Shown here: positions 54,835 to 64,000 of the stretch, piece after piece | Numbering within the stretch: the first letter of the stretch is position 1 | Layout: every line of letters starts with the position of its first letter | Assembly (NCBI RefSeq): GCF_963678635.1 | Contig: NC_087062.1 | Location: 72,137,345 to 72,201,344, forward strand | Length of the DNA: 64,000 nt | Reading direction: 5' to 3' | Source of the DNA: Symsagittifera roscoffensis | Taxonomy: Eukaryota > Xenacoelomorpha > Acoela > Convolutidae | Translations under genes and position numbers: made by a program | The notes under the pieces: generated by a model | What the model was told of the DNA's origin: nothing | Databases searched by the model: none | The model's input: only the letters and a program-made list of their open reading frames with translations

Positions 54835-56593
54835 GACTCTGTTTAAAAAATTCCAAGAAAAAAGAAGTTAAACTTTTATTATCCGTCAGGATAATACGTT
54901 TTGTACATCAGCATATATAATGAGAAAAATTTTCGAGTGCAAAATACAATGCTAAGAATTCCTTGCACTATATCGACAATTTGAATTGAACTGAGTTAAA
55001 TAGTTTATCTTTTTAACTTTTTATTTTTGTTTCGGTTTTCCTTTTTTGAACGTTATCCTCCATTATGAAGACAAAACCGCTGCTATGATAACTTGTATCA
55101 CAGAAAATCACGTACTGTTGGTTGGGTTTTGCTAGTCTCAGTGTGGTTTTTGTTTCCTTTGAAAGATACTTACTCAGAACTTTAAAGTTCTTTTGGTGTT
55201 TTTCATTTATTTTAAACTAGGCGTCTTTTTGTAAGAGATTGTAAAAAGGCATTAGTTTTTCACCTAGATTTGGTAAAAATGATCTGAGGAGCTGAACAAA
55301 TCCTCTCAATCTTTTTGTTTGCTTCACTGTTTGTGACATTCTCAAATTTCTCAAAATTTTTTGAATTTTTCCTCTTCGGTTTGCAATCCCTTTTCAGTTA
55401 TCGTATTTCCCAAAAAGGTTATTGAGGGCATTCCAAATTGGCATTTCTTTGGTGAAAATTTTAATCCGGAGCTTCTCACGCATTCAAAAAATTTTCGTAA
55501 GTTTGGGATCATTTCTGAAAAATTTGTTGCACCTGCTCCTATGTCATCCATGAATTGCGTACATAGATCAGAGGTAGTGCAGTGGTCTAAGTATGATCTT
55601 ATGAACGAGCTAAAGCATGTCTTTGACTTACTTAGTCCTTGAGCTAGTGATTTAAATGCAAAAGTCCCAGAGGCGAAGTTGAAAGCCAAAAGGTGTACAG
55701 ATAGCGGGTCTGCCATTTATACACAGTGATAAGCTTGTGAACAGCCATGTTTTGTGAAAATTTTTTCATGCAAAATGATTTTCTGCATCTGTCATGTTCG
55801 AGATTGGGAAATTATAATTGTTGTAAGCATGTCTAAGTAAATGATTTAATTGTCGTAAATCGATTAAAATTCGCAGTTTCCCTGACGCTTTGCGTTGTGC
55901 AAAAATAGGACTGCTGTATTTTGAGTTTGGTAAAGTGGTTACTATATTATAGTACTGTATAAAGGCTAGTTCAACTAATAGTTCTTACCTCAGGTGAATA
56001 GGCGTCGGTGGACTTTGAGTATAAACTGGCAGATTATGTTCTGGTGTCAACTTAATTTTCAGCTCTGTGTTGTAACCAACATCGAATCTGTGATTAGCAA
56101 AAACCTCAAACTATTCAAGCAAAAGTTCCTGTATTTGTGTTAGTTGTTCTGTGTCAAGTGATGAGTTATTCCAATTGAATTGCTCCAAAAATTTTTGTCT
56201 TTCAACTTGTTTGCTTATATCAAGCATGTCTAATCTTCGAAGATGTTGAATTGAGTCATAAATTCGTTTTTGCAGTCTAGGAAGTGTATGAGATTTTTGG
56301 CATTTTTCTGGAGTCGGGAATCAAAGTTTATCATACTCAATTGTTCGTCTTTTTGTACTGTGTTGTCCTCTCGTGTCTACTTGCACTAATTGGTTCGGTT
56401 CCATGAAAAGTTTACCATTGGTTAGATTGTTGAGTGCTAGCATGTTTGCGTCTATTGGTATCAATTCACTGGATTCGATAGGGGTAAAAACTTTAAAGAA
56501 CCCTGAGTTTGTTTATTAAGGTTCACTGGATGATCCGAAAAATTTATTGCCAAAATTTGTTCTTCGTTTTTAGAGCTTATTCGAAATCTTTTT
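54835..56593 (-). pseudogene. Element C: reverse transcriptase and RNase H, fragmented
   Basis: Clear RT sequence lies in the frame 55716-55351: FKSLAQGLSKSKTCFSSFI, the catalytic box QFMDDIGAGA (FMDD), LKFSPKKCQFG and ITFLGNTITEKGL. Regions on both sides (55720-56593 and 54835-55350) are in the expected place for the N-terminal RT and the RNase H, but are broken into short frames. Inactive as read. Confidence 0.8.
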
Positions 56594-57060
56594 CTAGTTT
56601 TGAATTTGGTAATGACTGCGCCTGATATTCCATTGTATTGCTTGCCTGTCTCTAGTTTGAACTTGATTATTTTCAGTTGTTTTGGCTGTAGTTTTGTTTT
56701 TTGGCGCCTGTAAAATTTTGCGTTTCTTTCCTACTTTAATTTTATTCCATGAAAGGTCATTTGTGGGAGTTTTAAAAAATTTCGGCTGGGACAAATGTCA
56801 ATGTCGTGTTTCTTGAAAAAGGGTTTCCTAAAATCATACTGTTCATTGCTGGGAGAACTAAGAATTCGTCGTCAAATTCAAACTTATCAACTTGAAACTA
56901 AATGCATTTGACAGTGATTTTAAAAAGTCGACCTGATGCCATTTTAACAAATGAAGATGGCATTGGTTTTAGTGTGGATACATTATCTGCGTTATTGAGC
57001 ATGCAGCAATGTCTATTAGAGTTTTACGGCTGAGATTGTTAGAAAAGAATAAAGGAATAT
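56594..57060 (-). pseudogene. Element C: aspartic protease region
   Basis: Minus-strand pieces show a protease-like end (EFLVLPAMNSMILGNPFF, matching the ILG-D/N-F pattern) near 56830-56900. A frame 56794-56594 with LSWNKIKVG links to RT. The active-site DTG is not clear, and the sequence is degraded. Confidence 0.5.
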
Positions 57061-57071
57061 AGTTGAGACTT

Positions 57072-58506
57072 TTATTGTCTTCTAAGGTTAAGGTTACATT
57101 GATTTGTATTCTTTTTGTGTATTTTTTGTTTTATTGTTTGTATAAAAGTGGTTATATATGGACTGTGGATCTGTGTGTGGCGTAAAGAGTTTTTTTGTTG
57201 GCTGGGAAAGGAAACTGGGCTCCTCTCTGTTGCCTTGGTGTTTGTAAGCAAAACTGAGCAGTGTGGGTTTGGTAACCACATATTTTGCATTGATTTCTTG
57301 CATTTTGTGTCATCTCGATATGACCATTTTGCTGTGTTTCCACAGTTTGAGCGTTTTGCTGGTTTTGTTGACCATTCTGCTGATTCGGTGGCCATGTATT
57401 CTGGTTCTGATTATTTTCGTGGTTATTCTAGTTTCCGGAGAACTGAGATTGACTATTTCACCAGTTTGGATTGAAGCCAGAGTTGTTATTGTAGTAACCT
57501 CTGTTTCTTCTTCTATATCCACCTCTGTTGTTTCCACGTCTATTGTTTCCTCTGTAATTCTGATTTGAATCTTGTTGGCTATTATTTTCAGAGGTATTCC
57601 TTTGGTTTTTGAAAATCTCGTTCTGTTCTTTTGTTTGTTTGGTTATTTCGTCCACTTTTGAATCTAGCTCAGATTTTTGCTCACTCCATTCCGCCATTAC
57701 TGCTATAAGCATATCTGTTTGCTGATTGTGTTCTGATTGAATAGCGTTTATTCCACTGAATTCGTCTACTGAACATAGTTCTCTCAGAATTAACTGTTGT
57801 CGTGCTATTGTGCAAAGGTCTTGAACAGATGTCTTGCAGTCTTCTTTTTCTATTAACTTAGCTCTTATGTACTTCGGCACTCCTTTCTTAAAAAGTCTCA
57901 TTACATATCCAGTTCTTTCTTGTTCCGCAAATCTTTGCCTTTCTCTATTTGCTTGATGTTCTGCTGCTTCACGAGCAATTTCAGCAGCGTCGGTACTCGC
58001 TGCCGTTGTAACTGGTAGCGGTATTGGGTCTGGAAATGAATGTAAGGCTAATTTTGGAGTTTGACTAAAAACCCTTCTCTTTGTTCTTCTTTATGCTTAT
58101 TTTTCAAATTTTCTAACTTGAATTTGTGTAGTTCTCTCAATTTAGATTTCAAAAATGGTTTTTAAGAGCCTGTAAAGTTAAAGTTACATCGACTTTGGTT
58201 GCTGCATCAAGAGTGTGGAAAAATTGTAGTGCTGAATCTTTTGAGACAAACTACTTGTCGTGGTCTAGCTACTCCTGTGACGTCTATTTTGCTTCTGAAC
58301 AAAGATTCAAAATCTACCCAAATTTCTAGTGTTGAACCTCCAAATTTTGTTAGCGAGACTGTTGAATGTGGAATTGGTACTGTGGGTAGAGCAGCGACAA
58401 GGGCTTCTGCTGTTGAGCTGTGTGCTGTCGATGTGCCTAATGATGTTAAGGAAGTTTCCGTAGTTGTTGTTATTGTTGTTCCCGTTGTTGTTTTTGCTGT
58501 TGACAT
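57072..58506 (-). pseudogene. Element C: Gag with CCHC zinc knuckle
   Basis: Starts at an ATG (58504-58506): Thr-rich start MSTAKTTTG, then TVSLTKFGGSTLEIWVDFESL, the usual start of retrotransposon Gag. 57901-57458 continues (MRLFKKGVPKYIRAKLIEK) and ends in an Asn/Arg/Gly-rich stretch (NNRRGNNRGGYRRRNRGYY). In another frame near 57280 is a clean CCHC knuckle, CKICGYQTHTAQFC. Several frameshifts lie at 58.2-57.9 kb and 57.4 kb. Confidence 0.8.
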
Positions 58507-60046
58507 TGTTAGCCTATTTTATGCTTTCTCTTTCTGCCAATTTTTTTTCTCTTGATGCTATCAATGTCTTTGTGTTTTGCTTTTCGGGTGTTGCTTTATT
58601 ATCTTTATCAATTTACTGCACAGTATGGATTTGCTAAAGCATTTTAACTAACCTAGACAACTGTTGTGAGCGCGATGAGAGTGTATTGGGAGATGCGCAT
58701 CTTAAATTGACTTCCTTCATGTGTTTTGAGCTCGGCAGATTGAAGATTTCTTTAACTAGATCAGTCAGTCAGTTCGTAGTTTGTCAGCTTTTGAAATTCG
58801 TGGCCGTCTGCTTCTTGATTTTTTTTTTCACTGTCTTCTGGTTTCTGAGTTGCCTGTCCTGTCTATCACCATGTCGTATCTCAATTTATTTTTGTGATGT
58901 CTCTGAAGGTTCCTCTGAGTATTGCTGAGTTTGTTATTTAGTCACTTTCCAAATGACGAGGAAAGTTCTATGCCCGAGAGATATATCGGATGTCGTTCAG
59001 TTCACAGGGCGGTATTCCTCTTGAAAGCTCAAAGGACAGAGAAAGAAGTTTGGGCAGAGTTTTAAATTTCGAGTCAAGCTGGTCACTCTTACGGATAGCT
59101 CTCGAGTAATTTTACAAAGTTTTTAAACAAAGAGTATATATTATTATTTACACTCATCAAATTTATTTAACTAAGTTATCAGCAAAGGTTGGGCACTCTG
59201 TTTTTCATCACCAAGCCTTTTTCGGAGTTTATTATTTCAGCTCAAACGTTTACTTCCTGTTTCTTCGTAATGATGTTTGCTGGTCCCCTCGTTCACATCT
59301 TCTTGTGGTCTCACAGAAAACATAGTTCGCGGTCGTCAATACCAAATAGGGCCTTGAAGTAATTTGGTTGGTTCAAATAATGAATCACACCCATAAATGG
59401 AATTTGAGGGTGTGACACCCCCCTCCCCCTTAATGACCTGCCGTAGAATGCCCTCCCCAATCATTAAAGCTGAAAACTGATTCCATATAAAATAAGCATT
59501 TCATAAAATTGCGCAAATAAAACTGATTTCTAGATTTTTGTATGCCGGATTGTATTTGTATTGCTAATAATTGCCTAGATTAATGTTTCAATTAGTAAAA
59601 CGCTTAGTTTTGAATTGTTCTAGGCTATTGTCGAATTAATCTAGGCTACTGTTTCTGATCAAGAAAAAAAATCCATACCCCCGCACTTGATTTGGGGGAA
59701 AAATGTACGGTTGATCCTCCAATGCTATAGATCGGGATTATAGCAAAAGTGCCGCCGAATAAGTGAACAATTTTAATTGCAAGTTAGGTTTGCAAAAAAG
59801 GTTCCTACTAATACACTACGCTTTGTCAGCTCGCAAATGTAAAAATAAAACGCAATAATACCTTTACGCACTTCTAGATTTACCATAAGAAGTACAACAT
59901 TTTCTACCTTAAAACAGTTTTAAGATCTACGTCATTCGGCTCCATCTTCTCGTCTTTTGGTGACCAAAAACTTTACCATTAACGTCAATGAGAAGCAGCA
60001 TATATAACAGGATATGACGTCAGTATTATGCAAAACAACCAAAAAG
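58507..60046. other. 5' side of element C and intergenic DNA
   Basis: No supported gene. The 5' LTR and leader of element C should lie at about 58.55-59.2 kb, but I could not match a partner at 46.4-47.1 kb. A C-rich stretch lies near 59418-59430. A dispersed repeat related to 12930-13045 lies at 59740-59825. Confidence 0.35.
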
Positions 60047-60444
60047 CTCGAATTACTGTGATGTTATGTTCTAGCTCTGACGTGCATAAAGACTTTTTAC
60101 GTCTTTACACTAATCGCCAATGCTGCGTTTGAAGTTAGCTATCACACTTTATAATTGTTCTGAGTCTGCTAAAAAACCGGTGTGCTAAAAAACCGGTCTG
60201 CTAAAATTCCTAGACCCTTTTTCACTTTTTATGCTAAAAGATTGGTCTGCTAAACGATCGGTCCCCATGCAGCACACCGAATTTGCTCTTATTCAACTAG
60301 CTACTATATATACCACAAATATTCACATTTACTTTCACATGAAGCTATTAGACCAAAAAATTTGCAGTAACACAGAGCTTTACGGTTACCTAAAAAAGTC
60401 TTTATGCACGTCACAGCTAGAACATAACATCACAGTAATTCGAG
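60047..60444. repeat. 52-bp inverted repeat pair (60047-60098 / 60393-60444)
   Basis: The left arm begins CTCGAATTACTGTGATG and ends CATAAAGACTTTTT. The right arm is its reverse complement with a single mismatch (CTCTGACG against CTGTGACG). The arms are 294 bp apart. Between them is a short tandem motif TGCTAAAAAACCGG (near 60167-60205) with variants to 60260. The pair lies just upstream of the U-box gene. It may be the ends of a small non-autonomous transposon or a hairpin in the promoter; no flanking target duplication is evident. Confidence 0.92.
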
Positions 60445-60664
60445 TTTAGAGCTTAAAACTGCATTCGAATCCAATCAATCAACTCAACAGTCTAAGTTGC
60501 AACTGAAATTTAACAACCGAGTAATAATTATTTACTGTTTACTTAAACATTGACCATTCGTCATTTTGTTGCATACTTCGAATCGCAGTGTTTTAAAACT
60601 GTGCTTTAGCCAAAAATTCAAACTGTATCACGTGAAACGAGATCCAAAAACTACCGAGACCGAA

Positions 60665-61001
60665 ATGGATACTAGCCAACCCGAAGAAATCCCTCAGCAC
60701 TTTCTGTGCCCCATAACTCTCGCTATTATGAATGACCCGGTGATTGACAACGAAGGCGTCAGCTACGAACGCGAGGCGATCGTCGAATGGCTTAATGCCG
60801 GAAACTCAACCTCGCCTACCACCGGGAAGGTACTGACTGTCAACGATCTTCGACCGAACAGGGCATTACGGGAGGCAATTGAGAAGCACCTTGGAGTGGA
60901 AGGAATAGTGCAATCGCCTCCTCGCAGTACGGAGAGCATGCCTGAAAGTGGATCTGCTTCGCAACCGCAGACAACTTTGGCCGGAATGGTAATTGATCAA
61001 G
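60665..61001 (+). CDS. U-box/VWA/Vint protein, exon 1 (U-box)
   Basis: The gene encodes a 778-residue protein with an N-terminal U-box, a central von Willebrand A domain and a C-terminal Vint (Hint-superfamily) domain. The start is the ATG at 60665, with good context (A at -3, G at +4); the frame upstream lacks another ATG. Residues about 9-80 form the U-box (IPQHFLCPITLAIMNDPVID, YEREAIVEWL, SPTTGKVL, LRPNRALREAIEKH). This is the E2-binding fold of ubiquitin ligases that, unlike RING, needs no zinc. A Ser/Pro-rich linker follows. The donor is G|GTGAAT at 61002, phase 1. The architecture is known in scattered eukaryotes; the role is unknown. Confidence 0.92.
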
Positions 61002-61226
61002 GTGAATGCTCAAGGACCTGTAGTCTAGAAATTTCACTTTTCAGAAAAAATTTTCAGAAAAAAAACTACCATGATTATTATCATCATAAATCCGACCGAT
61101 AGTTGTCTGGACAAAATTTTTTTAAATCCATCATCCAGCCATAAGAGGTCCTAGGAAGAATCGATTGAAACATTTATCCAAGGATCGATTCACGTCGTTC
61201 TTTCCTAATCAATCCTCATGTTTCAG

Positions 61227-61716
61227 CATCCAGCTCGCAAGTGTCTGTGGAACTTGACCTCAACATGAAATACGACGGACACAACATGCTCATCTCCATC
61301 GAGCCCCCCGAATCAACACAGTGCGTTAGGAGCTCTATCTGCTGTGTTGTTGATGTCTCTGGATCTATGGGAACCGAAGCCACAATTCAAAACGAGAAGG
61401 GCGAAACTGAAACGTTTGGATTGTCAGTTCTCGACGTCACTAAACATGCATTGAAGACCATCGTCAAAAGTCTCACTCCTCAAGATGAATTCTCATTGAT
61501 CACTTTTTGCAGCACAGTTTCAGTCGAGTTGGAACCGAGACTTATGACGCCAGCTGCAGTTGAAAATACTTTGGAGAGGATTGACGGGCTGTCTGAAAAA
61601 GACATGACTAATTTGTGGGGAGGACTGAAGAAAGGGTTAGAACTTCTGACGGAAAGCAGACCAAAGACCGACAACGTGGCACTGTTTCTCTTAACAGACG
61701 GACTGCCAAACATTGG
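61227..61716 (+). CDS. U-box/VWA/Vint protein, exon 2 (VWA domain)
   Basis: Acceptor TTTCAG at 61221-61226; the codon split across the junction reads Ala (residue 113). The exon encodes the first part of the VWA domain with a complete metal-binding MIDAS. DVSGSM is D155-x-S157-x-S159, T240 lies in DMTNLWGGL, and D270 lies in LLTDGLPN. Such domains bind ligands or partners through a divalent metal. The donor is GG|GTTTGT at 61717, phase 2. A frame reads on into the intron but loses similarity at once. Confidence 0.92.
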
Positions 61717-62021
61717 GTTTGTTCAATTATTACTTAAAATGTTTTTTTTTTTAAATTTTGTTAATGTTGTGGCGCATCGGTACTGATGATGCCCAGCAAT
61801 CATATGATTGCGACTTAAAATCGCACGTTCGCTGTAATTTACAAGGTGAGTTATTGCAATATCGCGATAGCTTAGTTAACATTAAATAAATAACCTACGG
61901 GTTAGGCCTCGGGCTGGTTACCTAAAAAAATAGTCAAATTCTGATGACCAGCGAGCAAAACATTACTTTTGTGCGTATTCTAAGTTTTAACACGGTGTCT
62001 TGATTTTTCAGTTCGTTTTAG

Positions 62022-62469
62022 ACCAGCTAAGGGCGAGTCTAAGACCCTCGAAGACTTCAAAAAGAACAACAAAGGTCTGCCCGGTCGCATCCACACTTTC
62101 GGCTTCGGATACAGCATGAACAGTGTCATGCTCTCGGAAGTTTCTTCAATCGGAGGCGGACTTTATTCCTTCATTCCCGACTGCTCATTTGTCGGAACTG
62201 TCTTCGTGAATGCTGTTGCAAACCATATTACTACTGCGGCTTATAACTTGACTCTAGAGGTCAACGGAAAAAACGTGGTAATTGAGAAGGGTGATCACTT
62301 GGCCTACGGTCCGCAAGCCGATGATAAGAGTCGTGCGATTTCGTTCGGATCGATTCAATTCGGGCAGTCTAAGGATGTCGTGTTTCCACTCAAGAAAGTC
62401 AAAGGTTTGCTGGGTCGAAGTGAGCCTTCATTGGATGTAACATTGAAGTACTACACTGGAGGCAATAAG
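62022..62469 (+). CDS. U-box/VWA/Vint protein, exon 3 (end of VWA, inter-domain)
   Basis: The acceptor is TTTTAG at 62016-62021. Only this site, not the TTTTCAG ten bases earlier, keeps the frame, giving LPNIGPAKGES, like the TDG-PN-PPRG pattern of VWA-Vint proteins. It continues with RIHTFGFGYSMNSVMLSEVS, SFIPDCSFVGTVFVNAV (end of the VWA fold) and the beta-rich segment that follows. The donor is AAG|GTTGG at 62470, phase 0. Confidence 0.88.
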
Positions 62470-62594
62470 GTTGGTTTGGGAAATCTGTTATTAATACGAA
62501 ATTATGAAAAGAATTCCATTTAAGCTAAGTGGTTAAAAGTTTAGTGGATCTACTAAAAAACCCCCACCCCTCTATGAAATATACTAAACAATCA

Positions 62595-62616
62595 CCCCCC
62601 CCCCCCCCCCTCCCCC
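62595..62616. repeat. Poly-C tract in intron 3
   Basis: Sixteen C, one T, five C, inside the intron between exons 3 and 4 of the U-box gene. Confidence 0.9.
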
Positions 62617-62847
62617 TTTAAATATAAACAGTAAATCAGCAGTTTATCTTTATACTGAGAGTTCTAATTTTGCTGCATTCCGATTTGAGCGGGGAGGGAG
62701 ATTTTTAAGTAGATCCGATTTTGGTACTAAATTGTCTTAATGGACACTCGTTTTTCAGTGTACTTTATGTGAAAATTAAGCAAATTAAATGCGATACCGC
62801 AAAAAAAAAAATTTGTTTAATGTCGATTCCATTGACTTTTATTGCAG

Positions 62848-63909
62848 AAAACGTTGGAAAAGAGCTACGACTGGGACAGACAACCTGAACAGAGCGAAGA
62901 TATCAAGTACCAAAGAATGCGCTTGGCACTTGTCAAGGGTATTCAGGACGTCCTAGACGTCAGCGGGCTCACGTTCCAAAGCCACAATTTCACTGCACGG
63001 GAGCTGAATAACAAGGGCCGCAAAAGACTTCGAACTCTTGAGAAGCGACTGAAGGAGCTCACGAACACGAATGAGCCAAGGTCAACTGACCTTCTGAAAG
63101 ACTTGACAGGACAGATAGCGGAGGCCTTTTCCAAAGACGAGTGGTTCTTCAGATGGGGAGCCCATTTCTGCCTGTCAATCACACTGGCTCATTTGCACCA
63201 GGTCTGCAACAACTTCAAGGACCCCGGAGTCCAACACTACAGCAGTGAGCTTTTCAGCGAAACGCGCGATAAACTGGATGAAATTTTCATCACGCTTCCA
63301 GCTCCCAAACCTACTGCTAGAAGCCACCACAGAGGAACCAACTACAACGCAGCACCTGTAAGCATGTCTTCGTTTATGAACGTTCGTGGTGGTTGCTTTC
63401 TGGGCTCCAGCTTGGTCCATATGGCTGGTCGAAAATTCCGGAGGGCTGACCAGATAAAGAAAGGTGACAAAGTATTGACAGGAGCCGGTCTAATTGATGA
63501 GATAGAATGCGTGTTGAAGACTTGTTACGACGAGGACGAACCTCAACTTCTGTATCAAATCAACGAAAACCTCGTCGCCACTGCTTGGCACCCTGTAAAA
63601 AACGAGGCCCATCAATGGACATTCCCAGCTGAATCGAGCTCAGCAAAGGCCATCGCAGTCTGCACAGAAGGCGTGTACACTTTCCTGCTCAAGAACAGAG
63701 GTACTATTTTACTCGGTGACACTGAATGCGCAACTCTTGCTCATGGTCTGCAAGGTGAAGTGATTGAACACGAGTTTCTGGGAACTGAGACTGTGGCAGC
63801 TGATTTGAAACGATTCGATCAGTTCCAATCTGGACTAGTAGAAGTGACACAAGAAGCGTTCCAGAGGAATCCAGATACCGGAAGAATCAATGCTATCAGG
63901 ATGAATTAA
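62848..63909 (+). CDS. U-box/VWA/Vint protein, exon 4 (helical region and Vint domain)
   Basis: Acceptor ATTGCAG at 62841-62847, phase 0. Residues 426-600 form a helical segment (KTLEKSYDWDRQPEQSED, RKRLRTLEKRLKELTN, FFRWGAHFCLSITLAHLHQ). The Vint domain begins at GGCFLGSSLV with the presumed nucleophile Cys608. It contains KKGDKVL and VATAWHPV (His673, the position of the Hint block-B His), and ends HGLQGEVIEHEFLGTETV. Hint domains can cut or rearrange the peptide bond before the Cys, here possibly releasing the U-box/VWA part. The key Cys and His are present. The stop is TAA at 63907-63909. The four exons sum to 779 codons including stop. Confidence 0.93.
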   Translation, partial: KTLEKSYDWDRQPEQSEDIKYQRMRLALVKGIQDVLDVSGLTFQSHNFTARELNNKGRKRLRTLEKRLKELTNTNEPRSTDLLKDLTGQIAEAFSKDEWFFRWGAHFCLSITLAHLHQVCNNFKDPGVQHYSSELFSETRDKLDEIFITLPAPKPTARSHHRGTNYNAAPVSMSSFMNVRGGCFLGSSLVHMAGRKFRRADQIKKGDKVLTGAGLIDEIECVLKTCYDEDEPQLLYQINENLVATAWHPVKNEAHQWTFPAESSSAKAIAVCTEGVYTFLLKNRGTILLGDTECATLAHGLQGEVIEHEFLGTETVAADLKRFDQFQSGLVEVTQEAFQRNPDTGRINAIRMN

Positions 63910-64000
63910 CTTATCCGCTTCAAAGACAAATCGCTAAAAAGCTTTTGTAGATGACCAAAAATCTATAATAACATTGTTTCAGCTTGCAAATGGTCGGAAC
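63910..64000 (+). other. 3' flank of the U-box gene
   Basis: Presumed 3' UTR; no AATAAA signal is seen before the window ends. Confidence 0.5.

Overview
The window is nuclear DNA from an animal, most likely a TE-rich, AT-rich invertebrate. It has spliced genes with animal-type exon junctions (a G-protein alpha subunit, glycerol kinase, and a U-box/VWA/Vint protein), several classes of animal transposon and long homopolymer C/G runs. It has no bacterial-style operons. I cannot name the taxon from this sequence.

Left part (1-17.3 kb, AT-rich). The first coding exon of a glycerol kinase gene reads off the left edge. Next come remains of a MULE-type transposase and of an RTE/Nimbus-like LINE, then a young hAT element (6209-7370) with a perfect 8-bp target duplication. 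A complete three-exon Go-type G-alpha gene lies on the minus strand (10101-15494). Its exons rebuild exactly 354 codons, but the C-terminal pertussis-toxin cysteine is leucine. Its large intron needs a GC-AG splice pair and holds a fold-back repeat, a tandem duplication and a roughly 300-bp-arm inverted repeat. A Jockey/CR1-like LINE fragment and a dispersed repeat follow.

Middle part (18.0-40.9 kb, clearly richer in GC, all coding on the minus strand). From 40.9 down to 29.4 kb is a decayed Ty3/gypsy-like retroelement: repeated gag leader, gag, zinc knuckles, protease, RT, RNase H, an acidic insert, integrase and a macro domain. From 28.6 down to 18.0 kb, on the same strand and with similar composition, lies about 10.6 kb of broken coding sequence. 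I recognise only an SGNH (GDSL-like) hydrolase domain in it. Its last 2.4 kb is tandemly duplicated. It may be a 3' accessory region of one giant (about 23 kb) retroelement, or a separate unknown element; this is the main novelty candidate.

Right part (41-64 kb, AT-rich again). A GGAGGGTT-rich tract and a 1208-bp tandem duplication precede a second decayed Ty3/gypsy element on the minus strand (58.5 down to 47.1 kb). It carries gag, protease, RT, integrase, a macro domain of its own and an Env-like gene with a furin-type site and fusion-peptide-like stretch. A near-perfect 52-bp inverted repeat then precedes a complete four-exon gene (60665-63909) for a 778-residue U-box/VWA/Vint (Hint-family) protein.

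The three host genes do not form a pathway; they are neighbours separated by transposons. The retroelements are all broken by stops and frameshifts as read here, except the hAT ORF, which is open but internally deleted.
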